DNA of 64,000 bases. Origin: Bradyrhizobium sp. CB82. Its GTDB lineage: Bacteria; Pseudomonadota; Alphaproteobacteria; Rhizobiales; Xanthobacteraceae. The position numbers and the translations under genes are program-made. Positions 38,349-47,834 of this stretch are shown piece after piece (positions within the stretch are counted from its first letter, which is position 1; the number at the start of each line of letters is the position of its first letter). Where the stretch lies: positions 62,001 through 126,000 of the forward strand of contig NZ_CP121650.1 in the NCBI RefSeq assembly GCF_029714405.1, given 5' to 3'. Below the pieces are notes generated by a model. The model did no database searches. It saw only the letters and a program-made list of their open reading frames with translations, and had not been told where the DNA came from.

Positions 38349-38413
38349 AATTGCGGACAATTAAACGTGAGGCTCCGCGATTTATATTGCGCGCAATCTA
38401 ATTGTCTGCAATA
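38349..38413. promoter_or_regulatory. OhrR operator candidates between ohrR and ohr
   Basis: Three related AT-rich sites: AATTGCGGACAATT (38349-38362), the perfect palindrome ATTGCGCGCAAT (38386-38397) and AATTGTCTGCAAT just after. They lie in the 157-base divergent promoter region, as expected for a peroxide-relieved OhrR switch controlling both genes. Confidence 0.65.
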
Positions 38414-38450
38414 CACGGCGCGCCCCCAACCGGAAACCAGGAGACTCAAG

Positions 38451-38876
38451 ATGCCCGTGAATGTCCTCTACAAGACCAGCGCCAAGGCCACCGGCGGCCG
38501 CGACGGCCACGCTGCGACCCTCGACGGCGCACTGGACGTGAAGCTCACGACTCCGAAGGAGCTCGGCGGCGGAGGCGGTGCGGGCAACAATCCCGAGCAG
38601 CTGTTTGCGGCCGGCTATGCCGCCTGTTTCATCGGCGCCATGAAGTTCGTGGCCTCCCAGGGCGGCCCGAAGGTTCCCGCCGATACCTCGGTGACCTCGA
38701 CGGTCGGCATCGGCCCGCGCTCGGAAGGCGGCTTCGGCCTCGACGTCGAGCTCCTGGTTTCGCTGCCCGGCATTGCCCGCGCGGAGGCCGAGGCACTGGT
38801 CGAGAAGGCCCATCAGGTTTGCCCGTACTCCAACGCGACCCGTGGCAACGTCGACGTCCGCTTGAAGGTTGCGTGA
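38451..38876 (+). CDS. ohr: Organic hydroperoxide resistance protein (thiol peroxidase)
   Basis: Ohr/OsmC-family peroxidase reducing organic hydroperoxides with lipoylated proteins or dithiols, 141 residues. The two redox cysteines are in [17 protein letters not shown] and [18 protein letters not shown]. The N-terminus [19 protein letters not shown] is characteristic. An AGGAGA site precedes the ATG. It is controlled, by inference, by the divergent ohrR. Confidence 0.96.
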   Translation: MPVNVLYKTSAKATGGRDGHAATLDGALDVKLTTPKELGGGGGAGNNPEQLFAAGYAACFIGAMKFVASQGGPKVPADTSVTSTVGIGPRSEGGFGLDVELLVSLPGIARAEAEALVEKAHQVCPYSNATRGNVDVRLKVA

Positions 38877-39061
38877 CGCCAGCGGTGGGCTGGCTGGCCC
38901 GAGATCCCCCTCGAGCCAGCCGCTCGTCGCCCGATATGCCACGTCGCGGGATTGGCAGCGGCTGCGCATGCAGCCCCACGCCGGGAGCCATTGCCGGCCC
39001 GCGCGAACCTCGCTAGGCCTGTGATCGAAGAGATCAACGAGCCGAAACGAAGGTTGCCGTC

Positions 39062-40267
39062 ATGACTTCCGAAGCTGCACCCGGCGCAATGAGCGGATTG
39101 CGCGTCATCGATCTCACGCGCGTGCTCGGCGGCCCCTATTGCACGCAGATCCTCGCCGACCACGGCGCCGACGTGATCAAGGTCGAGCCGCCCGCGGGGG
39201 ATGAGGTGCGCGAATGGGGACCTCCCTTCCACGAGGAGGACGCGGCCTACTTCGTCGGCATCAACCGCAACAAGCGCTCGATCGGCCTCGACCTCGCCGC
39301 CGAGGGCGGCCGCGTCGTGCTGCTCAAGATGCTGGAGACGGCCGACGTCCTGATCGAGAATTTCAAGCCCGGCACGCTGGAGAAATGGGGCATCGGCAAC
39401 GAGGTGCTGCGCGAAAAATTCCCGCGCCTCGTGCATTGCCGGATCTGCGGCTTCGGCGCCGACGGCCCGCGCGGCGGCAATCCCGGCTATGACGCCATCA
39501 TCCAGGCGATGACCGGCATGATCGCGGCGACGGGTTCGCGCGAGAGTGGGCCGATGCGGATTGGTGTGCCGCTGGTCGACATCACCACCGGGCTCTATGC
39601 CGCGATCGGCATCCTGATGGCGCTGTCGGAGCGGCAGCGTTCGGGCCAGGGGCAATTCCTCGAGACCACGCTCTACGAGACCGGCCTTGCGATCATGCAT
39701 CCGCACACCGCGAACTACTTCATGCACGGCAAGCCCCCCGGCCTGACCGGCAACGAGCATCCCAATCTCGTGCCCTACGCGATCTTCCCGACCAGGACGG
39801 ACGACATCTTCATCGGCGTCGGCAATGATGGCACGTTCCGCAAGCTGGCCAGGGAGATCGGCAAGCCCGAGCTCGGCACCGACCCGCGCTTTGCCCGCAA
39901 CAAGGACCGCATCGCCAATCGCGAGGCACTGCGCGCCGAGCTTGCCGCGGTATTCAGCCAGCACGAGGCCGAACCGCTGTGCGACCGCCTGCTCGCCGCA
40001 GGTCTGCCGGCAGGTCCGGTGCAGAAGATCGACCAGGCGTTGAACAATCCGCACACGATCTACCGCGGCGATATTATCGAAAAGGACTGGTACAAGGGCG
40101 TCGCCTCGCCGATCCGGCTCGATCGCAGCAAGCCGAGCCTGCGCCGCCTGCCGCCGAAATTCAGCCAGCACGCCACTGAAGTGCTCGGCGAGTTCGGATA
40201 TTCCAGCGCCGAGATCGACGCGATGGTCGAGGACGGCGTGGTCTGCGGTCCCGAGCGCAAGCGCTGA
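39062..40267 (+). CDS. Class III CoA-transferase (CaiB/BaiF family)
   Basis: Moves CoA between carboxylic acids through a mixed anhydride on an aspartate, 401 residues. LRVIDLTRVLGGPYCTQILA at the N-terminus, DVIKVEPPAGDEVREWGP, NRNKRSIGLDL and FGADGPRGGNPGYDAIIQA (catalytic Asp in GYDA) are family signatures. The substrate cannot be told from sequence; formyl-, succinyl- and glutaryl-type members look alike. It stands alone before the ugp operon. Confidence 0.9.
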   Translation: MTSEAAPGAMSGLRVIDLTRVLGGPYCTQILADHGADVIKVEPPAGDEVREWGPPFHEEDAAYFVGINRNKRSIGLDLAAEGGRVVLLKMLETADVLIENFKPGTLEKWGIGNEVLREKFPRLVHCRICGFGADGPRGGNPGYDAIIQAMTGMIAATGSRESGPMRIGVPLVDITTGLYAAIGILMALSERQRSGQGQFLETTLYETGLAIMHPHTANYFMHGKPPGLTGNEHPNLVPYAIFPTRTDDIFIGVGNDGTFRKLAREIGKPELGTDPRFARNKDRIANREALRAELAAVFSQHEAEPLCDRLLAAGLPAGPVQKIDQALNNPHTIYRGDIIEKDWYKGVASPIRLDRSKPSLRRLPPKFSQHATEVLGEFGYSSAEIDAMVEDGVVCGPERKR

Positions 40268-40411
40268 AGCACCTCGCATCCAGCAGCCGATGCCGCACTG
40301 CGGCGCGGGCACGATAGTGCGCCGCGAACGAGGTGCCTTGCACAGGGCGTCTTCGCCTATTTGACGGCTTCCCTTTTGCGGCGCTTGCCGCTTTCGTTTC
40401 GGCCGCTTACA

Positions 40412-40429
40412 CAGTCACGTGAACGTCAC
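40412..40429 (+). promoter_or_regulatory. Pho box upstream of ugpB
   Basis: CAGTCAC-GTGA-ACGTCAC: two 7-base direct repeats on an 11-base period, the layout of a PhoB binding site (consensus CTGTCAT-N4-CTGTCAT). It lies 54 bases before the ugpB ATG, and ugp operons are classic phosphate-starvation genes. Confidence 0.75.
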
Positions 40430-40482
40430 ATGGCGCTGCTAGCGCAAGCGCTCTTTGATGACGGCCCAAGGGAGGTTTCTTG

Positions 40483-41799
40483 ATGGCTCTTCGACAATTT
40501 GCGGCCGCTGCCGCCGTTGCCGCCACGTTCGGCCTTGCCGCCTCGCCGGCGCAGGCCGTGACCGAGATTCAATGGTGGCACGCGATGACCGGCGCGAACA
40601 ACGACGTCATCGTCAAGCTCGCCAACGACTTCAATGCGTCGCAGAGCGACTACAAGGTCATTCCGACCTACAAGGGCAGCTATCCCGACACCATGAACGC
40701 TGGCATCGCGGCCTTCCGCGCCGGCAACGCACCGCACATCATGCAGGTGTTCGAGGTCGGCACCGCGACGATGATGGCCGCGACCGGCGCCGTCAAACCG
40801 GTCTACAAGCTGATGGCTGAGACCGGCGAGAAGTTCGATCCCAAGGCCTATCTGCCCGCGATCACCGGCTACTACTCGACCTCGAAGGGCGAAATGTTGT
40901 CCTTCCCCTTCAATTCGTCATCCACGGTCATGTGGATCAATCTCGACGAGCTCAAGAAGGCCAGTGTCGAGATCCCGAAGACCTGGCCGGACGTGTTCGA
41001 GGCCGCCAAGAAGCTGAAGGCCGCCGGCCACGCCACCTGCGGCTTCTCCAACGCCTGGGTCACCTGGGTCAACCTGGAGCAGCTCTCTGCGTGGCATAAC
41101 GTGCCGCTCTCGACCAAGGCCAATGGCCTCGATGGTTTTGACACGGTTCTTCAGTTCAACGGCCCGGTGCAGGTCAAGCATCTCGAGAATCTCGTCGAGC
41201 TGCAGAAGGACAAGACCTACGACTATGCCGGCCGCACCAACACCGGCGAAGGTCGCTTCACCTCCGGCGAGTGTCCGATCTTCTTGAGCTCCTCATCGTT
41301 GTTCGCCAACATCAAGGCGCAGGCCAAGTTCAAGTTCGGCGCCGCCCCGATGCCCTACTATCCGGATGTCCAGGGCGCGCCGCAGAACTCGATCATCGGC
41401 GGCGCCTCGCTGTGGATCATGGGCGGCAAATCGGCTGACGAGTACAAGGGCGTAGCGAAGTTCCTGACCTTCCTCTCGGACACCGACCGCCAGGTCTGGA
41501 TCCACAAGGCCTCCGGCTATCTGCCGATTACCAAGGCGGCCTATGAGAAGGCGAAGGCGGAGGGCTTCTACAAGGACCAGCCTTATCTCGAAACGCCGCT
41601 GCTCGAGCTGACCAACAAGGAGCCGACCGACAATTCGCGCGGCCTGCGGCTCGGCAACATGGTGCAGCTCCGAGACGTCTGGTCGGAAGAGATCGAGCAG
41701 GCGCTCGCCGGCAAGAAGACCGCCAAGCAGGCGCTCGATGCCGCCGTCGAACGCGGCAACGCGATGCTCCGGCAGTTCGAAAAGACCGCCGTGAAGTGA
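40483..41799 (+). CDS. ugpB: sn-glycerol-3-phosphate ABC transporter, substrate-binding protein
   Basis: Periplasmic binding protein of 438 residues. The signal peptide is MALRQFAAAAAVAATFGLAA ending at ASPAQA. The mature start VTEIQWWHAMTGANNDVIVK and the segments NAGIAAFRAGNAPHIMQVFE and TGEGRFTSGECPIFLSSSSL match UgpB. The ATG at 40483 follows GGAGGTTTCTTG. It is first gene of ugpBAEC behind a Pho box, so it should supply phosphate from glycerol-3-phosphate under starvation. Confidence 0.95.
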   Translation: MALRQFAAAAAVAATFGLAASPAQAVTEIQWWHAMTGANNDVIVKLANDFNASQSDYKVIPTYKGSYPDTMNAGIAAFRAGNAPHIMQVFEVGTATMMAATGAVKPVYKLMAETGEKFDPKAYLPAITGYYSTSKGEMLSFPFNSSSTVMWINLDELKKASVEIPKTWPDVFEAAKKLKAAGHATCGFSNAWVTWVNLEQLSAWHNVPLSTKANGLDGFDTVLQFNGPVQVKHLENLVELQKDKTYDYAGRTNTGEGRFTSGECPIFLSSSSLFANIKAQAKFKFGAAPMPYYPDVQGAPQNSIIGGASLWIMGGKSADEYKGVAKFLTFLSDTDRQVWIHKASGYLPITKAAYEKAKAEGFYKDQPYLETPLLELTNKEPTDNSRGLRLGNMVQLRDVWSEEIEQALAGKKTAKQALDAAVERGNAMLRQFEKTAVK

Positions 41800-41847
41800 G
41801 GCAATGAGCGGCAGGCCGTGCACCGGCCTGCCGCTTCTGCTGACACC

Positions 41848-42729
41848 ATGCAAAAGCAAGCCATTTTCCAATCCAGGCTATTGCCGTTCGCGCTGGTCGC
41901 GCCACAGCTCGCGATCGTCCTGATCTTTTTCTACTGGCCTGCCCTGCAGGCGGTGATCCAGTCCTTCCTGCTCCAGGACGCCTTCGGCCTCTCGACGAGT
42001 TTCGTCTGGTTCGAGAACTACGTCGAGCTGTTCAAGGAGCCCGCCTATTTCGAGGCGATCGTCCGGACCTTCTTCTTCTCGTTCGCCATCGCCGTCTCGT
42101 CGCTGTCGCTAGCGCTGCTGCTCGCGGTGATGGCGGACAAGCCGATGCGCGGCGGCACGCTCTATCGCACGCTGCTGATCTGGCCCTATGCGGTCGCCCC
42201 GCCCGTCGTCGGCGTGCTCTGGATCTTCATGCTGCATCCCTCGCTGGGCGTCATCTCTCGTTACCTGCGCGCCGCCGGCATCGACTGGAACCCGCTGCTC
42301 GACAGCAACCAGGCAGCAACGCTGATCATCCTCGCCGCCGCCTGGAAGCAGGTCTCCTACAATTTCCTGTTCTTCCTCGCCGGCCTCCAGGCCATCCCGA
42401 GGAGCGTGATGGAGGCGGCCGCAATCGACGGCGCCCGCCCGATGCGGCGGTTCTGGACCGTGACCTTCCCACTGCTGTCGCCGACCATCTTCTTCCTCCT
42501 GGTCATCAACATCGTCTATGCCTTCTTCGACACCTTCGGCATCATCGACACCATGACCCGCGGCGGTCCCGGCAAGGCGACGGAAACGCTGGTCTACAAG
42601 GTCTATTCCGACGGGCTGCTCGGCGGCAATCTCGGCGGCTCCGCGGCGCAATCGGTCATCCTGATGGTCATCGTCATCGTGCTGACGGGAATCCAGTTTC
42701 GCTTCGTCGAACGCAAGGTGACCTACTGA
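41848..42729 (+). CDS. ugpA: sn-glycerol-3-phosphate ABC transporter permease UgpA
   Basis: Inner-membrane permease, 293 residues with six predicted helices (for example ALVAPQLAIVLIFFYWPALQ and IFFLLVINIVYAFFDTFGII). The EAA loop that contacts the ATPase is EAAAIDGARPMRRFWTVTFP. The start at MQKQAIFQSRLLPF is preferred over a codon 30 bases upstream. The stop overlaps the ugpE start by one base. Confidence 0.95.
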   Translation: MQKQAIFQSRLLPFALVAPQLAIVLIFFYWPALQAVIQSFLLQDAFGLSTSFVWFENYVELFKEPAYFEAIVRTFFFSFAIAVSSLSLALLLAVMADKPMRGGTLYRTLLIWPYAVAPPVVGVLWIFMLHPSLGVISRYLRAAGIDWNPLLDSNQAATLIILAAAWKQVSYNFLFFLAGLQAIPRSVMEAAAIDGARPMRRFWTVTFPLLSPTIFFLLVINIVYAFFDTFGIIDTMTRGGPGKATETLVYKVYSDGLLGGNLGGSAAQSVILMVIVIVLTGIQFRFVERKVTY

Positions 42730-43577
42730 TGGTCGAACAGGAGGGCATCCGCCGCTACGTCGCCCATGTCATCCTGTGGATCGGGATCGCGATCGTCGCC
42801 TTCCCCGTCTATGTCGCGATCGTCGCCTCGACCCAGGACAACGCGCTGATCGCCAACGGTCAGATGTCGCTCCTGCCGGGCGGGCATTTCTTCGAAGTCT
42901 ACTACCAGACCATCTTCGTCGGCACGAGTGGCTCGACCCGCGAGCCCGTCGCCAACATGATGCTCAACTCGCTCGTGATGGCGATGCTGATCGCGGTCGG
43001 CAAGATCGCGATCTCGATCATCTCGGCCTATGGGATCGTCTATTTCCGCTTTCCGTTCCGGATGCCGATCTTCTGGATCATCTTCATCACATTGATGCTG
43101 CCGGTCGAAGTGCGCATCTATCCGACCTACAAGATCGTCGCCGACCTTCACATGCTCGACAGCTATGCCGGCCTGTCGCTGCCGCTGATCGCGTCGGCTA
43201 CCGCGACGCTGCTGTTCCGCCAGTTCTTCATGACGGTACCGGACGAGCTCCTGGAAGCCTCGCGCATCGACGGCGCGGGACCTCTGCGTTTCTTCTGGGA
43301 TACGCTGCTGCCGCTGTCGCGCACCAACATGGCGGCGCTGTTCGTGATCCTGTTCATCCTCGGCTGGAATCAATATCTCTGGCCGCTGCTCATCACCACC
43401 CGCGACGACATGCAGACCATCCAGGTCGGCATCCGCAAGATGATCACCACCAGCGATGCGCTCACCGAATGGCCGGTCGTGATGGCGACCGCCGTGCTCG
43501 CGATGCTGCCGCCGGTATTCGTCGTGCTTGCGATGCAGAAACTGTTCGTGCGCGGCCTGGTCGAGACGGAGAAGTGA
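42729..43577 (+). CDS. ugpE: sn-glycerol-3-phosphate ABC transporter permease UgpE
   Basis: Second permease, 282 residues. The EAA loop is EASRIDGAGPLRFFWDTLLP, and helices include VILWIGIAIVAFPVYVAIVA and MAALFVILFILGWNQYLWPL. It pairs with UgpA in the membrane. It is followed after six bases by ugpC. Confidence 0.95.
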   Translation: MVEQEGIRRYVAHVILWIGIAIVAFPVYVAIVASTQDNALIANGQMSLLPGGHFFEVYYQTIFVGTSGSTREPVANMMLNSLVMAMLIAVGKIAISIISAYGIVYFRFPFRMPIFWIIFITLMLPVEVRIYPTYKIVADLHMLDSYAGLSLPLIASATATLLFRQFFMTVPDELLEASRIDGAGPLRFFWDTLLPLSRTNMAALFVILFILGWNQYLWPLLITTRDDMQTIQVGIRKMITTSDALTEWPVVMATAVLAMLPPVFVVLAMQKLFVRGLVETEK

Positions 43578-43583
43578 GTTTTC

Positions 43584-44675
<1,092 letters not shown>

Positions 44676-45226
44676 CCGGTTCCGCCGGCCGGCCGATCAA
44701 AAACGAGAAAAACAACCCCATGCACAGGAGTCGGGGGCTTGTTTTCATTGAGATAAATCGTCCGTCGATTCGTCATGGCCGGGCTTGTCCCGGGACACCG
44801 AGGGTCCCCCGATGATTCCGCGCAGCTACGGCACGAGCCGTTCGCATCAACTCCGCACACAGATTTTTTAGTTGGGAATCTCCGAGGACTCACTGATACT
44901 TGGCCCCACAGCAGGCGCTGTCTGCCCCTGCAACTCCCCGCTTGGCGCGAGTCTGTTTGCGTCCCGCCGATCCAAATTTTCCCAAAAGGGGTCATGGAGG
45001 AGCACAGCGGCGCTGGCCTAGGGCAGCTCACGCCTAGGAGAAGTGCATCGAGATTAGGCCTGCAAAGGCCGCATGAATTGATCTGGAAAAGAAAAAGACC
45101 ACCGGGGATTCCCGCCCCCGGCGGCCCTCTGTCCGATCCAGACTTGCATCAATATGGGCAGGTGCAAGACGGGCGGCGCACGTACATGTGCGGTCAAGTG
45201 GACTCCGCAGAGTCGTCCCGGCCAAG
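44676..45226. other. Intergenic region between ugpC and the IS110 element
   Basis: About 550 bases. It holds the ugp terminator, a remnant of a dispersed repeat (CGTCATGGCCGGGCTTGTCC, about 44772-44799) and a GC-rich hairpin (ACCGGGGATTCCCGCCCCCGG, about 45102-45122). The final CGGCCAAG is the left half of the IS target. No ORF here looks like a real protein. Confidence 0.5.
44709..44745 (+). terminator. Intrinsic terminator of the ugp operon
   Basis: AAACAACCCC and GGGGGCTTGTTT form a stem with a 14-base loop that ends in TTTT, 35 bases after the ugpC stop. Confidence 0.75.
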
Positions 45227-45352
45227 GCCCACTAGATGCCGTAATGGGCCCTGCTCCGAGCAAGGGGTCATGATGGTGGCTGTCCCCCGATAGATGATGA
45301 AACGGGGTCACGACCTGAGTCGGCCCCAAGCATCTGGAGACGGAGGACAGCC

Positions 45353-46387
45353 GTGGAGAACTATGCCGGAATCGACGTATCATTGGAACTGTCGAGCGTG
45401 TGCGTTGTGGATGCCCAGGGTAAGATCCTGAAGGAGGCGAAGGTCGCGAGCGAACCCGACGCCTTGGTTGAATTTTTTGAGACGCTTGGCTTTGCAGTGA
45501 AGCGGATCGGGCTGGAGGCTGGGCCGCTGTCGCAATGGCTGCATGCGGCGCTGAAAAGAGCAGGCTTCGAAACGGTTCTGCTGGAAACGCGACATGTAAA
45601 GGCCGCATTATCTGCGATGACGGTCAAGACGGATCGCAAGGATGCGCGCGGGATTGCCCAGTTGATCCGGATGGGATGGTTCCGGCCGGTACACGCAAAG
45701 TCGGTCGATGCGCAAGAGATCCGGGCCCTTCTGATCGCACGCAAACAGCTTCTCGGGCGGCTGATCGACGTGGAATTGAGCATCCGCGGGATTTTGCGCG
45801 GCTTTGGGCTGAAGGTTGGCCCGGTGACGCGGAAGAATTTCGAAGCGCGGATCCGTGAGTTGGTTGCGGGTCAGGCGACATTGGAGCGCATTGCCGCAGC
45901 GATGCTTTCGGCGCGATCGGCCTTGAAGGCTGAGTACGGAAGGCTACACAAGGCTGTGCTGGCAACGGTGCGTGACGATGCGGTCTGTCGCCGGCTAATG
46001 ACAGTGCCAGGCGTTGGTCCTCTGGTGGCTATTACCTACAAATCGGCGATTGACGACCCCAATCGCATCACGAAGTCAAAATCGGCAGGCGCGCTGTTCG
46101 GGCTCACGCCAAAGAAGTACCAATCGGGCGAAAAGGACGTCACGGGCGGGATCACGCTGGCCGGCGACGAGATAGTGCGTACGGTGTTGTATGAGGCCGC
46201 CAACGTTCTGCTGTCGCGCATCACCCGGTTCTCAAAACTTAAGCGCTGGGGGATGGACGTCGCCAAGCGGCGAGGCTCGAAGCGCGCCAAAGTCGCCTTG
46301 GCACGTAAGCTCGCAGTGATCCTGCATCGGATCTGGGTCGACGGCACAACTTACCGCTGGGCTGACGCGGGCCCGATCGCAGCATAG
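45353..46387 (+). CDS. IS110-family transposase (bridge RNA-guided recombinase)
   Basis: 344 residues from a GTG start preceded by GGAGGACAGCC. The N-terminal RuvC-like DEDD domain has Asp8 in YAGIDVSLELSS, Glu55 in IGLEAGPLS and Asp94/Asp97 in KTDRKDARGIAQLIRMGW. The C-terminal Transposase_20 domain has TVPGVGPLVAITYKSAIDD and GALFGLTPKKYQSGEKDVTG with the likely catalytic Ser258. Both domains are intact, so the enzyme may be active. Known family members recombine at a dinucleotide core guided by an RNA from the element's non-coding end. In the IS1111 group that RNA is encoded downstream of the transposase, where the 211-bp array lies. Confidence 0.95.
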   Translation: MENYAGIDVSLELSSVCVVDAQGKILKEAKVASEPDALVEFFETLGFAVKRIGLEAGPLSQWLHAALKRAGFETVLLETRHVKAALSAMTVKTDRKDARGIAQLIRMGWFRPVHAKSVDAQEIRALLIARKQLLGRLIDVELSIRGILRGFGLKVGPVTRKNFEARIRELVAGQATLERIAAAMLSARSALKAEYGRLHKAVLATVRDDAVCRRLMTVPGVGPLVAITYKSAIDDPNRITKSKSAGALFGLTPKKYQSGEKDVTGGITLAGDEIVRTVLYEAANVLLSRITRFSKLKRWGMDVAKRRGSKRAKVALARKLAVILHRIWVDGTTYRWADAGPIAA

Positions 46388-46434
46388 AGCACGAGGAGAA
46401 GAGCTGGAATGCAATCGGGCTGAACAGAAGCCCA

Positions 46435-46645
46435 GTGCCCGAAGTCCCGTCGCCGGGACGGTGGATGCGGCGAAGCCGTTACACGCCCAGTGGCCGTCGC
46501 CCGACGAACCACGCGTATCTAGATAGGCTCACCGCTCCCTCTGACAGCATGATGTGGCGGCCAAGCGTTGACCACGGACAGAAGCATGAGCTCGGCGGCG
46601 TGACGTTCACTCGGGAGGCTTGACATCATCGGGCCCATTACAGAA
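46435..46645 (+). ncRNA. Candidate bridge RNA (seekRNA) unit, copy 1 of 6
   Basis: Inferred guide RNA. Guide-like segments in plus orientation are TACACGCCC at 46480-46488 (pairs with 47701-47709), directly followed by AGTGGCC (46489-46495), which pairs imperfectly with the element's left end. CGGCCAAG at 46558-46565 and ACAGAAG at 46578-46584 pair with the opposite strands of the left target flank and the right element end. Each strong match includes part or all of the AG core. Transcript ends and promoter are not known; the TTGACA at 46620-46625 has no good -10 at the right distance. Confidence 0.6.
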
Positions 46646-47700
46646 GTGCCCGAAGTCCCGTCGCCGGGACGGTGGATGCGGCGAAGCCGTTACACGCCCA
46701 GTGGCCGTCGCCCGACGAACCACGCGTATCTAGATAGGCTCACCGCTCCCTCTGACAGCATGATGTGGCGGCCAAGCGTTGACCACGGACAGAAGCATGA
46801 GCTCGGCGGCGTGACGTTCACTCGGGAGGCTTGACATCATCGGGCCCATTACAGAAGTGCCCGAAGTCCCGTCGCCGGGACGGTGGATGCGGCGAAGCCG
46901 TTACACGCCCAGTGGCCGTCGCCCGACGAACCACGCGTATCTAGATAGGCTCACCGCTCCCTCTGACAGCATGATGTGGCGGCCAAGCGTTGACCACGGA
47001 CAGAAGCATGAGCTCGGCGGCGTGACGTTCACTCGGGAGGCTTGACATCATCGGGCCCATTACAGAAGTGCCCGAAGTCCCGTCGCCGGGACGGTGGATG
47101 CGGCGAAGCCGTTACACGCCCAGTGGCCGTCGCCCGACGAACCACGCGTATCTAGATAGGCTCACCGCTCCCTCTGACAGCATGATGTGGCGGCCAAGCG
47201 TTGACCACGGACAGAAGCATGAGCTCGGCGGCGTGACGTTCACTCGGGAGGCTTGACATCATCGGGCCCATTACAGAAGTGCCCGAAGTCCCGTCGCCGG
47301 GACGGTGGATGCGGCGAAGCCGTTACACGCCCAGTGGCCGTCGCCCGACGAACCACGCGTATCTAGATAGGCTCACCGCTCCCTCTGACAGCATGATGTG
47401 GCGGCCAAGCGTTGACCACGGACAGAAGCATGAGCTCGGCGGCGTGACGTTCACTCGGGAGGCTTGACATCATCGGGCCCATTACAGAAGTGCCCGAAGT
47501 CCCGTCGCCGGGACGGTGGATGCGGCGAAGCCGTTACACGCCCAGTGGCCGTCGCCCGACGAACCACGCGTATCTAGATAGGCTCACCGCTCCCTCTGAC
47601 AGCATGATGTGGCGGCCAAGCGTTGACCACGGACAGAAGCATGAGCTCGGCGGCGTGACGTTCACTCGGGAGGCTTGACATCATCGGGCCCATTACAGAA
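46435..47700 (+). repeat. Six identical 211-bp tandem units, candidate bridge-RNA array
   Basis: Units start at 46435, 46646, 46857, 47068, 47279 and 47490 and are identical by eye. Each has a perfect hairpin GTCCCG-TCGC-CGGGAC (46444-46459 in unit 1), CGGC-GAA-GCCG, CGTC-GCCC-GACG, the palindrome TATCTAGATA, a long-range pair ATGATGT/ACATCAT, and the right inverted repeat GGGCCCATTAC. Each also holds TACACGCCC (complement of the right target flank), CGGCCAAG (copy of the left target flank) and ACAGAAG (copy of the element's right end). The array begins and ends at AG dinucleotides; the last unit ends exactly at the element's right end. Confidence 0.9.
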
Positions 47701-47834
47701 GGGCGTGTACTCATAAACGCGCAGACGTCAGCTTTTGGGGTCTAAGCAGAGATTTTCTGCTCAATCAGAGTTTTCCGATTCTGGACCCACTGCAGACCAT
47801 TAGGTGGAGATGGAGTAATGCTCGGAGGCACCTC
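47701..47834. repeat. Right part of the interrupted dispersed repeat
   Basis: GGGCGTGTACTCATAAACGC, then AGCTTTTGGGGTCTAAGC, continues the repeat whose left part ends at 45226. It is followed by the cyclase gene's 3' end. No coding sequence is seen. Confidence 0.6.

Larger units (their letters stand above)
45227..47701 (+). mobile_element. IS110-family element (IS1111-like layout) with amplified 3' end
   Basis: The boundaries were set by comparing both flanks with the related target at 1902-1930: left junction CCGGCCAAG|GCCCACTAG, right junction TTACAGAAG|GGCGTGTA, sharing core AG (45225-45226 and 47700-47701). An 11-base subterminal inverted repeat is GTAATGGGCCC (45241-45251) and GGGCCCATTAC (47686-47696, and in every 211-bp unit). 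Parts are a 126-base 5' leader, the transposase, 47 bases, then six 211-bp units. With a single unit the element would be about 1.42 kb, normal for IS1111-type elements. There is no target duplication beyond the core. Confidence 0.85.

Noticed and set aside
46620..46648. Promoter in each unit (TTGACA at 46620-46625) firing into the next unit
   Set aside because: A consensus -35 is present, but no acceptable -10 lies 16-18 bases downstream either at unit junctions or at the predicted circle junction.
46435..47678. Six identical 62-residue ORFs, one per 211-bp unit
   Set aside because: They use GTG starts, lack ribosome sites and any family features, and repeat only because the DNA repeats. 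The units are better explained as structured non-coding IS DNA.
46435..47700. CRISPR array
   Set aside because: The period is 211 bp with no unique spacers, the units are identical throughout, and no cas genes are nearby.
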